From Planctomycetota bacterium (lineage in GTDB: Bacteria > Planctomycetota > Phycisphaerae > Tepidisphaerales > Tepidisphaeraceae): DNA of 19,389 bases. The DNA lies in contig JAEZED010000226.1 of assembly GCA_023417885.1 (NCBI GenBank), positions 1-19,389 on the forward strand, read 5' to 3'. The translations under genes were made by a program, and so were the position numbers. Under the pieces are notes generated by a model, which was not told the DNA's origin, made no database searches, and saw only the letters and a list, made by a program, of their open reading frames with translations. Positions 1-8,757 of this stretch are shown here, one piece after another (the first letter of the stretch is position 1; every line of letters starts with the position of its first letter).

Positions 1-105
1 AAGCACAACGGCGTGAGCGTCCGGCCCGAACCGCACGCCCGCGCCACGCCCACGCGAAAACCGCTCCCCGCCAACGCCGAGGCGCGCCCGGTGGCGATGG
101 CGTGA
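1..105 (+). CDS. C-terminal tail of a gene cut by the window edge
   Basis: Frame 1 is open from the first base to a TGA at 103-105, giving 34 codons that end in P-A-N-A-E-A-R-P-V-A-M-A. The tail is rich in Ala, Pro and Arg and has no domain I recognise. The reason to treat it as coding is that a near-identical C-terminal peptide (P-A-N-A-E-A-R-P-A-A-M-A, then stop) recurs at 1083-1124, with 20 identical bases at 70-89 and 1089-1108. Both copies have a REP-like hairpin 20-65 nt after the stop. That arrangement would suit the 3' end of a repeated family such as a REP-associated tyrosine transposase, but nothing in the visible residues proves this identity. Confidence 0.35.
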   Translation, partial: KHNGVSVRPEPHARATPTRKPLPANAEARPVAMA

Positions 106-164
106 CGACCCGCGCCCCGGCTGGGAAGGGCGCAGACCGGGCGCTGAAGCGCGTGGCCAGGTGG

Positions 165-184
165 AGAAGGGGACTGCTCCCGTT
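165..184. repeat. REP-like hairpin after the left-edge gene tail
   Basis: The sequence AAGGGGACTGCTCCC at 167-181 folds on GGGA (170-173) and TCCC (178-181). It resembles the GGGGACTG-type REP elements seen near REP-associated transposases in many genomes; this is from memory of the family and was not searched. It lies about 65 nt after the stop at 105. The rest of 106-236 shows no open frame or structure that I can support. Confidence 0.3.
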
Positions 185-236
185 CCGCTCCCCACCATGT
201 CCCTGTGATGTCCCTTGCCTGCCCCGTCTCATCCAG

Positions 237-347
237 CTACTCCAGTCGTATTAGCAGGAGGATCACGATGAAACTGATCACACCTCCGGCGAGAGCCGCG
301 ATGATGTGCTTGGGTGAGATCGTCGCCGAATCCTGTCTCCGCATCAT
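237..347 (-). CDS. possible 36-residue single-pass membrane protein
   Basis: On the minus strand a double ATG (347-345, 344-342) opens a 36-codon frame ending in TAG at 239-237. The peptide has a charged N-terminus (M-M-R-R-Q-D), a short polar linker, then an uninterrupted hydrophobic helix at about residues 14-33 (I-I-A-A-L-A-G-G-V-I-S-F-I-V-I-L-L-L-I), and ends R-L-E. That is the layout of a small single-span membrane protein with its N-terminus in the cytoplasm. It would be transcribed divergently from the hypothetical gene at 452. There is no good Shine-Dalgarno (upstream is CTACTTCGCC), so the call rests on peptide shape alone. The plus strand here also carries AGGAGG (256-261) before a 29-codon frame, which I think is a by-product of the Ile-Leu-Leu codons on the other strand. 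Confidence 0.35.
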   Translation of the reverse strand: MMRRQDSATISPKHIIAALAGGVISFIVILLLIRLE

Positions 348-370
348 GGCGAAGTAGATTGACGCAGTTG

Positions 371-399
371 TTACAAATGGCTGCGGTGGCCGCTATCAT
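371..399 (+). promoter_or_regulatory. candidate promoter for the 452-898 gene
   Basis: TATCAT at 394-399 is a 5/6 match to the -10 consensus. The -35 is ambiguous: TTGTTA (368-373) matches better but gives a 20-nt spacer, while TTACAA (371-376) gives 17 nt. Transcription would start about 45 nt before the ATG at 452. Confidence 0.3.
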
Positions 400-451
400 T
401 CTTCTCGGCATCATTGGGAATCAAGGGATTTGTGGAGATGGGGCCGGACGC

Positions 452-898
452 ATGCGAAGCGATCGAACTGCTCTGGGACTCCTCGTTGCTTCTGTCGTCA
501 TGGGCGCGATGCTGTTTATTGTATTGGCAAGTCGGCCGTCGGATCCGATAGGTGACACGATTGATCGATTGTCGCTTGACCAAGCTGAAGTGGCGTCGCT
601 GCAACGGTTTCCCGAAGTTGCCGGAGCAGATTCCCCTGGGCTGCTTGTGTTCAAAGCTACAGGAGATCCGCGAAAGAGGGCCAAGCATCTCGCCGATGAG
701 CTTCAATTAGACCCAACACATGTTGTATTCGACAGTAACACGCAAGGCGCTATCGATGCAATCGTTAAACGGTACGCTGGCAGCGCTAGTACCGTGGCAT
801 CTGGAGAGAGTCGCGGGCGGCTGTTCAGAGTAATCGTTATCGACGGTGATCCGCCTCATGTCGCGCTAGTGGTGACTCCGGGGGCATCGGATTGGTGA
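452..898 (+). CDS. hypothetical membrane-anchored protein in a lower-GC insert
   Basis: This is a 148-residue protein with no family I recognise. Residues 7-26 (A-L-G-L-L-V-A-S-V-V-M-G-A-M-L-F-I-V-L-A) form one hydrophobic segment after R-S-D-R, so it is either an uncleaved membrane anchor or a signal sequence, with the rest probably outside the cytoplasm. The remainder alternates polar helices with a hydrophobic strand near the end (L-F-R-V-I-V-I-D-G-D). I chose ATG 452 over the in-frame ATG at 314 because the longer form adds a second, unrelated hydrophobic run and starts across the divergent region; GGAG at 434-437 is a distant Shine-Dalgarno. Codon use is clearly less GC-rich than in the rest of the window (for example the stretch around 700-780), which suggests acquisition by transfer. 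Confidence 0.6.
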   Translation: MRSDRTALGLLVASVVMGAMLFIVLASRPSDPIGDTIDRLSLDQAEVASLQRFPEVAGADSPGLLVFKATGDPRKRAKHLADELQLDPTHVVFDSNTQGAIDAIVKRYAGSASTVASGESRGRLFRVIVIDGDPPHVALVVTPGASDW

Positions 899-1124
899 TT
901 CAACGGATGATTCGCGATTTGGCGTCACGCGCAGGTGTCAGGTCTCAGCGTGGCTTTCGGCCGATGGGCCTGGTGAGACGCTGACGATACATGAGTCGAG
1001 ATCGCCGCAGCTACGATGTCCTGCATCGGAAGATCGCTCGTCTGGCCCGCTACACCACCGGCGGGGCGCTGGACACGCCACCCCGCCGGCCAACGCCGAG
1101 GCGCGCCCCGCCGCCATGGCATGA
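876..1124 (+). pseudogene. remnant with a duplicate of the left-edge gene tail
   Basis: Reading frame 3 is open from 876 to TGA at 1122-1124 and ends P-P-A-N-A-E-A-R-P-A-A-M-A, almost the same as the peptide ending at 105. Only about the last 15 residues match clearly (preceding residues H-A-T-P-P versus R-A-T-P-T-R-K-P-L-P). No start codon or recognisable domain lies upstream, so this looks like a decayed or partial copy. Its stop is followed by a REP-like palindrome at 1145-1163. Confidence 0.3.
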
Positions 1125-1144
1125 GGGCCACGGAGAGCGGCGAG

Positions 1145-1225
1145 GAAGGTCCGACTCGGACCTTTGCCTTTCCCTTCCTCTTTCGCGTCCTGCGCCGCGC
1201 GCAGCGGCCCCTGCGCCGCGCGCAG
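1145..1225. repeat. REP-like palindromes and a 16-bp direct repeat
   Basis: AAGGTCCGA (1145-1153) and TCGGACCTT (1155-1163) are perfect 9-bp arms around a single C. About 26 nt later CCTGCGCCGCGCGCAG occurs twice, at 1189-1204 and 1210-1225, 21 bp apart; each copy is itself palindromic (CTGCGC and GCGCAG arms). The GGTCCGACTCGGACC core is of a REP type I associate with transposase-linked repeats, from memory only. The rest of 1126-1406 holds no gene I can support. Confidence 0.5.
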
Positions 1226-1406
1226 CTGGACGGAGGACGCGGGCGGCCCGGTGTCTCTGTCGCGTTTGGGGCGATCTTCCCGGACCAAGCCACCATGCGC
1301 CGAATCCCTGGCACATTCCGCCGGATTCTTCCGGCTTTCATGATCAAGTCTGTGGGCAACGCTCCGCGGCTCGGCAGGCGCCTCGCGCTCCCGTCGGGCA
1401 AACGGC

Positions 1407-1435
1407 AAGGGGCCCCGCGGGTGGCGGGGCCCCTT
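1407..1435 (-). terminator. hairpin terminator of the coiled-coil gene
   Basis: There is a perfect 12-bp stem, 1407-1418 with 1424-1435, around a 5-nt loop. It lies 31 nt past the stop of the leftward gene ending at 1467. The T-run is short on either strand, so it may act as a Rho-assisted or stabilising hairpin. Confidence 0.65.
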
Positions 1436-1466
1436 TCCTGGCTGGTGCGGCGGGCGGGCTCTTCGA

Positions 1467-2879
1467 CTAACGGCCCACCTGCTCGAAGTAGCCGACGTAG
1501 TAGAGGAACTGGTTCTGGTTCAGGATCGGGATGTTGAGCTGCTGCGCCTGGTTTCGCACGCTCAGGTACGCGTCGCGCCGGGTGACGGCGTTGGTGTACT
1601 GCTGGTTGTAAATCGGATCCTGCAACTGCTCCGGGGTGTAGTTGGGCACCACCGGCTCCTGGCCCAGCACCAGCACGTCGGTCTCGACCGTCACGTCGTC
1701 CACGATGCGCCCGCCGAACTCGCGGGTGATGGTGAGCATCCGGTCGTAGTCGCGCGGGTGGGTCTCGCCGTCATGGTCCAGGTCGAAGTCGCCGTAGATG
1801 CGGAAGCGAACCGGGACGTTGCGGTCGTAGGCGAGGTTGGCGATCAGGTCGCCCTCGCGGATCGACTGCCCCGGCTGCTGGCTGACGACGCGGGCCTCGG
1901 CGCTGTTCGGATCGACGCGGATCACCTGGATGCTTCCCTTGCCGATGGGCAGCTCCGAGGGATTGTCCTCGGTCGCCTTCGGGATGCCGCGCACGGAGTC
2001 GTAGACCTGGAAGGTCATGCCGTTGGTGACGCCCTGGTTGCGCCCGAGGTTGATGTAAAGGCGCCCCTGGCTGGGGCTGCGGATCACTCGACCGTCCGGC
2101 GACGCGATCATCTGGTCGCCGCCGAAGCGATCCTTGTTCTGCTGGGTGAGGATCTGCACCTGCCGCTGCGACGACTCGAGGGCGCGGGTCACCTGCGTGA
2201 GGCGGTCCTCCGCCTGGCGAAGCTGTTCCTCCCAGTTGGCCCGGAGATCGGCAATGCTCTGCGTGCTGCCGGTTTCCAGCTCCGTCTTGCGCTCCTCGAC
2301 GGTCCGGAACATCGCCTGCACCTCTTCGAGCTGCTCGGTAAGGCCGGCGATCATCTCGTCCTTCTGGGCGAGCTGCTGCTGCGACGTCTCGGCGTTGCGC
2401 TGAAGCTCGGCCGTCAGTTCCTCCTGGGCCTGCTGGAGCACCTGGGCCTGCCGGCGCATGTCGGCAAGGCGCGTCTCCAGGAGCTGAATGGCATCCACGA
2501 GACTGGCGGCGTTGATTCCCTCGTACTGGCTGTTCAGGCGCTCGAGGGTGGAGTCGATGGTGGCGGTGGCGTTCTCGAAACGCGTGGTTCCGGTCGCCGA
2601 CTGGGCGAGCGTCTCCTCACGGTTGGTGAGCAGCCGGTAGACGTTGCCGGTGTTCTGGGCCTGCGCCTGCTGGCTGAGCTCGGTGAGGCGCGCGCCCTGG
2701 AGATCGGCGGCGCTGGCGAAGTTGTTGAACTGGTCCCGCTCGGCGTTGAGCTGCGCCTGGACGTCGTTCTTACCGGCGTACGTGATCAGCGCGAGCACTG
2801 CCATCGTGATGCCGAAGACCGTTGCGATGACGGTCCAGGTGATGAGTGCTGCCTTGGAACCTTGGTTGACCGGGGGCAT
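1467..2879 (-). CDS. membrane-anchored coiled-coil protein with BRCT-like C-terminal domain
   Basis: The protein has 470 residues. ATG at 2879-2877 is chosen because GGAGG stands 5 nt upstream; the longer TTG start would place that site inside the gene. Residues 10-35 form one transmembrane helix. About 40-250 is Gln/Glu-rich helix, strongly coiled-coil from 125 on. Residues 270-350 look like a small beta-barrel (G-R-L-Y-I-N-L-G-R-N-Q-G-V, later I-R-E-G-D-L-I) of the type at the end of FlgT-like proteins. Residues 357-463 follow the BRCT pattern: F-G-G-R-I-V-D-D, then E-T-D-V-L-V-L-G, then a helix and I-P-I-L-N-Q-N-Q-F-L. An EF-hand-like loop D-L-D-H-D-G-x5-D sits at 366-377. Function is unknown; a structural envelope role is a guess. 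The gene has its own promoter and terminator. The domain calls are by eye, with moderate confidence. Confidence 0.85.
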   Translation of the reverse strand: MPPVNQGSKAALITWTVIATVFGITMAVLALITYAGKNDVQAQLNAERDQFNNFASAADLQGARLTELSQQAQAQNTGNVYRLLTNREETLAQSATGTTRFENATATIDSTLERLNSQYEGINAASLVDAIQLLETRLADMRRQAQVLQQAQEELTAELQRNAETSQQQLAQKDEMIAGLTEQLEEVQAMFRTVEERKTELETGSTQSIADLRANWEEQLRQAEDRLTQVTRALESSQRQVQILTQQNKDRFGGDQMIASPDGRVIRSPSQGRLYINLGRNQGVTNGMTFQVYDSVRGIPKATEDNPSELPIGKGSIQVIRVDPNSAEARVVSQQPGQSIREGDLIANLAYDRNVPVRFRIYGDFDLDHDGETHPRDYDRMLTITREFGGRIVDDVTVETDVLVLGQEPVVPNYTPEQLQDPIYNQQYTNAVTRRDAYLSVRNQAQQLNIPILNQNQFLYYVGYFEQVGR

Positions 2880-2951
2880 GAAAACCTCCAACTGGTGGGC
2901 TTTGCTCGCGGCTCTTCAGGACCACCGCGCAGGCCGACGAGCAATAGCTGG

Positions 2952-2976
2952 GCGGGACACCGTCCCGCATGCGGGC
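2952..2976 (-). promoter_or_regulatory. hairpin-forming segment in the coiled-coil gene leader
   Basis: GCGGGAC (2952-2958) pairs with GTCCCGC (2962-2968), while CCCGCATGCGGG (2965-2976) is itself a palindrome sharing four bases. The two structures exclude each other in the mRNA leader. A regulatory role is only a possibility; GC-rich DNA makes such pairs by chance. Confidence 0.2.
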
Positions 2977-3017
2977 GGAGCGATGCGTTTTGTGGGTGGG
3001 AAACTACAGCGGGGGGC

Positions 3018-3047
3018 ATTGTAGCGTCAAGCCGACCCCCCTTACAA
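3018..3047 (-). promoter_or_regulatory. promoter of the coiled-coil gene
   Basis: On the minus strand TTGTAA (3047-3042) and TACAAT (3023-3018, 5/6 to consensus) are separated by 18 nt. This would give a leader of about 130 nt before the ATG at 2879. Confidence 0.5.
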
Positions 3048-3091
3048 ACACTTCGTGCCCGCAGGACCGGTAATTCGACCGCCGTCCGGCG

Positions 3092-4084
3092 TCACCGCTC
3101 CCCGGCCACCTCCAGCACCACCTTGCCCATCGGGCCCTGCCGGATCCGGTCGAAGGCCCCCGGAAGCTCCTCGAAAGGGAAAACGCTGTCCACCAGCGGT
3201 TTGGCGCCAGTTCGCGACAGCGCCTGCACGATCTGACCCCACACCGCCCGGGCCTCCGTCGCCGAATACGTGTAGACCGCCACCCCGCGGATATGGATCC
3301 GCCGGAAGAAGAGGTTGGCGGTGTTGAAGCTGGGCACCGGGCCCGCTACTCGGCCGACGCAACTGATCTTCCCGTCCATCCCGAGGGTGTTCAGCACCTC
3401 GTTGAACTCCTCCCCGCCGACCTGATCGACGATGAGATCCACCCGGTCCCCCTCCAGGGCCTCCTTGATGCGCTTGCGCAGATCCGGTGGGGACGGATCA
3501 AGCGTCACATCCGCCCCCATTTCACGCAGCCGGCTTCGCTTCTCCTCCGAGCGCGACAATGTCACCACCCGGTGACCCAGCGACTTGGCCAGTTGCAGCG
3601 TCGCCGTCCCGACCCCGCCGCTCGCGCCGGTGATCAGGATCGTCTGTCCCTCCGGCAGCGGCCCGAACTGCATCAGCGCCTGCCACGCCGTGAGGTAGAC
3701 CAGGCTCGCGCAGGAGGCCTCCTGCTGCGACCACCCCTCCGGCCGCTCGACCAGGCGAACCGCGGGCACGACCACGCGCTGGGCGAACGTGCCCGGCAGA
3801 TCCACGCCCGTGTCGCCGCGGAGGATGAGCCGCAGGTCGCCCGGCGCCACGTCGCTCACGCCCGGCCCGACCGCCTCCACCGTGCCGATGCCGTCGCGCC
3901 CCAGGATGTGCGGAAATGCCGGCTTGGCCGGATACTGCCCCGCGGCGAGGTAGTAGTCGGCGGGATTGAGCGCCGCGAAATGCACGCGCACGAGCGCCTG
4001 TCCTTCGCCAGGGGAAGGGTCGGGAACGTCGCGCAGCTTGAGCGTCTCGATGCCGTCGTAACCGTCGATCTGCCAGGCCTTCAT
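3092..4084 (-). CDS. zinc-independent quinone oxidoreductase (MDR family)
   Basis: This 330-residue protein belongs to the medium-chain dehydrogenase/reductase superfamily, quinone-oxidoreductase branch, which uses NADPH to reduce quinones or enones in the cytoplasm. The order is standard: a GroES-like N-terminal half (A-A-L-N-P-A-D-Y-Y at 37-45, G-R-D-G-I-G-T-V-E at 62-70), then a Rossmann half with the nucleotide loop G-A-S-G-G-V-G at 153-159 and the conserved D-x-x-x-D-Q-V-G-G region following. The Cys/His ligands of zinc alcohol dehydrogenases are absent, as expected for this branch. Length is normal and no residue appears missing. The real substrate cannot be read from sequence. The ATG at 4084 is the natural family start; it has no Shine-Dalgarno but has TATCCT 6 nt upstream. 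The gene is divergent from polA. Confidence 0.93.
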   Translation of the reverse strand: MKAWQIDGYDGIETLKLRDVPDPSPGEGQALVRVHFAALNPADYYLAAGQYPAKPAFPHILGRDGIGTVEAVGPGVSDVAPGDLRLILRGDTGVDLPGTFAQRVVVPAVRLVERPEGWSQQEASCASLVYLTAWQALMQFGPLPEGQTILITGASGGVGTATLQLAKSLGHRVVTLSRSEEKRSRLREMGADVTLDPSPPDLRKRIKEALEGDRVDLIVDQVGGEEFNEVLNTLGMDGKISCVGRVAGPVPSFNTANLFFRRIHIRGVAVYTYSATEARAVWGQIVQALSRTGAKPLVDSVFPFEELPGAFDRIRQGPMGKVVLEVAGER

Positions 4085-4090
4085 GACCGC

Positions 4091-4096
4091 AGGATA
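4091..4096 (-). promoter_or_regulatory. -10 element of the oxidoreductase gene, leaderless spacing
   Basis: Minus-strand TATCCT, preceded by TGC (extended -10), ends 6 nt before the ATG at 4084. No -35 is recognisable. The spacing fits a transcript that starts at or next to the start codon. Confidence 0.4.
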
Positions 4097-4162
4097 GCAG
4101 AAGCCCGCAGCGCGGGCGTCGGGCGAAGCGGGGGCGGGCGGTGAGGGTGGTGCGGGCGGTTC

Positions 4163-4168
4163 TAGAAT
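4163..4168 (+). promoter_or_regulatory. -10 element of polA, leaderless spacing
   Basis: TAGAAT ends 7 nt before ATG 4176. The alternative ATG at 4167 overlaps this hexamer and could not be on a transcript started from it. No convincing -35 is seen. Confidence 0.4.
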
Positions 4169-4175
4169 GCCCGCG

Positions 4176-6950
<2,775 letters not shown>

Positions 6951-7046
6951 CCCCGGCAAGGCGTGCAGCCTCCCACCTCCTCCGTGAGAGAGCCGCGGGA
7001 ACCCCTTTTTCGGGTCCGGCAATCCGGACGTCCGGGACATCGCGGC

Positions 7047-7052
7047 TACGAT
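7047..7052 (+). promoter_or_regulatory. -10 element of the VOC-family gene
   Basis: TACGAT ends 8 nt before ATG 7061. AGGGG (7054-7058) lies in the same gap and could instead be a weak Shine-Dalgarno, so this one is ambiguous. The gene may also be read through from polA, 110 nt upstream. Confidence 0.3.
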
Positions 7053-7060
7053 CAGGGGCA

Positions 7061-7531
7061 ATGGAGCTCGAGCAGGCACCGAATGACCCGGCCCTGGCGT
7101 CGCTGGAGCAGTCCCGCGACGACCGCCGGCCGCGCCTGCCCGAGCCGCCGCCCGTGTCGCTCGAAAGCGTGCAGGATGTGACCCTGCCGACGGTGGCGGG
7201 CCTCGAGCCGGCGCTGGACGGCTTCTATCGCGACCTGCTCCGGTTCGAGCGGGTCGAGGCTTCGCCCGGGGCGGATCCCGCCGAGGGGCCGGTTTACCGG
7301 GCGGAGAACCACGACGTTCGATTCGTCGTACAGGAATTGCCCCCGGAGCGGGAAGGGCGCCGCCCGGTCGGGGTCGTCACGCCCTTTCTCACCGAGATCA
7401 TCGAGTACCTGGAAACCGAGGGGATCGAGCACGAGCTCGTGCGCGGCCTCGTCGCCGGCACCGACGGCGTGCTGCTCCAGGACCCCGCCGGCAACTGGGT
7501 GGCGCTGGTGCCCCTTCGCGAGATCCGCTGA
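7061..7531 (+). CDS. VOC (glyoxalase/bleomycin-resistance) superfamily protein
   Basis: The 156-residue product matches one vicinal-oxygen-chelate module. After a charged, Pro-rich N-terminus (about 1-35) comes V-Q-D-V-T-L-P-T-V-A-G-L-E-P-A-L-D-G-F-Y-R-D-L-L-R-F, the strand-helix that opens the fold. A beta strand (D-V-R-F-V-V-Q-E) follows, and the closing signature L-L-Q-D-P-A-G-N-W-V-A-L is near the C-terminus. Members bind metal and act on varied small molecules or simply bind them. The usual metal-ligand His at the start of the first strand is not evident here (Q-D-V-T-L), so catalysis is uncertain. It sits between polA and coaE. Its TGA is in the same frame as coaE, which begins 30 nt later, so the two are probably co-transcribed. 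Confidence 0.75.
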   Translation: MELEQAPNDPALASLEQSRDDRRPRLPEPPPVSLESVQDVTLPTVAGLEPALDGFYRDLLRFERVEASPGADPAEGPVYRAENHDVRFVVQELPPEREGRRPVGVVTPFLTEIIEYLETEGIEHELVRGLVAGTDGVLLQDPAGNWVALVPLREIR

Positions 7532-7561
7532 ACCGCGGTTCGTCTTCCCCACGAGAACGAC

Positions 7562-8323
7562 TTGTTTGCAGGCAGACCCATCATCGGCCTTGTGGGCGGC
7601 ATCGGCGCCGGCAAGAGCCGCGTCGCCCGGCTGCTTGAGGAAGCCGGCTGTTGCCGGATCGCTTCGGACGAGATGGTGCGCGCCGCCTACACGCATCCGG
7701 AGGTGAAGCGCGCTGTGGTGGAAAGGTTCGGCGGGGACGTGCTCGACCCGGGCGGCCGCGTCGATCGCGGACGCATCGCGGACATCGTCTTTCAGAACGC
7801 GGACGACCGCCGCTGGCTCGAGGCGCTGCTGCACCCGTTCGCCAACCAGGCGCGCGTCGTGCTGATGGAACAGGCGGCGTCGGACCCGGGCGTGCTGGCA
7901 TACGTTTGGGATTCACCGCTGCTGTACGAGGCGAAGCTTGACGAGCTGTGCGACACGGTGATCTTCGTGGACGCGCCGCGCGAGGATCGGCTCCGCCGGG
8001 TGGCGGAGCGCGGGTGGGACGAGTCGGAGCTGGATCGGCGGGAAAAAGTGCAAATGCCTCTGGACAAAAAGCGGGCAAAAGCGGAATATCATGTGAGGAA
8101 TACGGACGCGGAGCCGGCGACTGGCCGGCAGGTGTCCGAGTTGCTCAAGGAGATCCTGGAACGTTTCGGCGTCTCGGGCGCCGGCGGCTGCGGTTGCGGT
8201 GGGATGTGTGCTTGCGCCGCTGCGGCCGAGGGCCCTGCGCAAGTCGCCGCCGCCGAAGGGGCCGGGGGCACGTGTCGAGGCGGATGCTGCCGGTGTACAG
8301 GGGCGCCGGACTCATCGACCTGA
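7562..8323 (+). CDS. coaE: dephospho-CoA kinase with a Cys-rich C-terminal extension
   Basis: CoaE phosphorylates the ribose 3'-OH of dephospho-CoA with ATP, the last step of coenzyme A synthesis. The P-loop G-L-V-G-G-I-G-A-G-K-S is at residues 9-19, followed by the usual A-S-D-E-M segment, the L-L-H-P-F motif and the lid region with R-E-K-V-Q-M-P-L-D-K-K. The core ends near residue 203. A tail of about 50 residues follows, with eight Cys at 210, 212, 216, 218, 238, 242, 243 and 245, set in Gly/Ala-rich sequence. The normal family length is about 200, so 253 is unusual. TTG 7562 is the only in-frame start between the upstream stop and the P-loop. A metal-binding or redox role for the tail is inference. 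rho follows. Confidence 0.94.
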   Translation: MFAGRPIIGLVGGIGAGKSRVARLLEEAGCCRIASDEMVRAAYTHPEVKRAVVERFGGDVLDPGGRVDRGRIADIVFQNADDRRWLEALLHPFANQARVVLMEQAASDPGVLAYVWDSPLLYEAKLDELCDTVIFVDAPREDRLRRVAERGWDESELDRREKVQMPLDKKRAKAEYHVRNTDAEPATGRQVSELLKEILERFGVSGAGGCGCGGMCACAAAAEGPAQVAAAEGAGGTCRGGCCRCTGAPDSST

Positions 8324-8757
8324 CGCCATCTCTTTCCGGCGGGCCACAAAAATTACCGGCGCACCAACTTCCCGCGCCCTGCCGTGTGTCTAGTGTTAGC
8401 CGCTTCCGACAATGCACCCTCCCCCGGCGCGTGCCAGTGACGCGCGCATCCGCCTGCCTGTCGGCCGGTGACCCACAAATGCACCCGCGGGCGCCAGAGG
8501 CGGACTACGAACATTTGGATCGTTGATCATTTCACGGCGCTTGCCGAACCTGCGCCCAGACTCCCCCAGATCAATCCGGATATTGCCCGCCGCCGGCGGA
8601 GACGAATCAAAGGCGGGCGCCGCCACCCGACCCTCCCGCGGCCGCACACGCGGTCAGGAGGCGTCTCACCCAATCATCGGCTGCGCCGCCTTCTCGGCCG
8701 GCGCCGCCGCAACCGCCCGGACAACCTGACGACACAAGGAACCTGTAAGGATTTCAC
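8324..8757 (+). promoter_or_regulatory. long leader region of rho
   Basis: The 434 nt between coaE and rho contain no gene I can support on either strand. TAGTGT at 8391-8396 is a possible -10 with a weak -35 (TTCCCG, 8369-8374, 16-nt spacer), which would give a leader of about 350 nt. Much of the leader is C-rich (for example around 8408-8425 and 8560-8575). In E. coli rho has a leader where Rho terminates its own message; a similar autoregulation here is inference from that precedent. Confidence 0.35.

Noticed and set aside
268..357. 29-codon plus-strand frame behind a perfect AGGAGG
   Set aside because: The same bases encode Ile-Leu-Leu in a much more protein-like minus-strand helix, so the Shine-Dalgarno match is probably incidental. 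Kept only as an alternative.
1758..3236. 492-codon plus-strand frame opposite the coiled-coil gene
   Set aside because: Low-complexity Leu/Gly/Val shadow that runs through the promoter of the real minus-strand gene.
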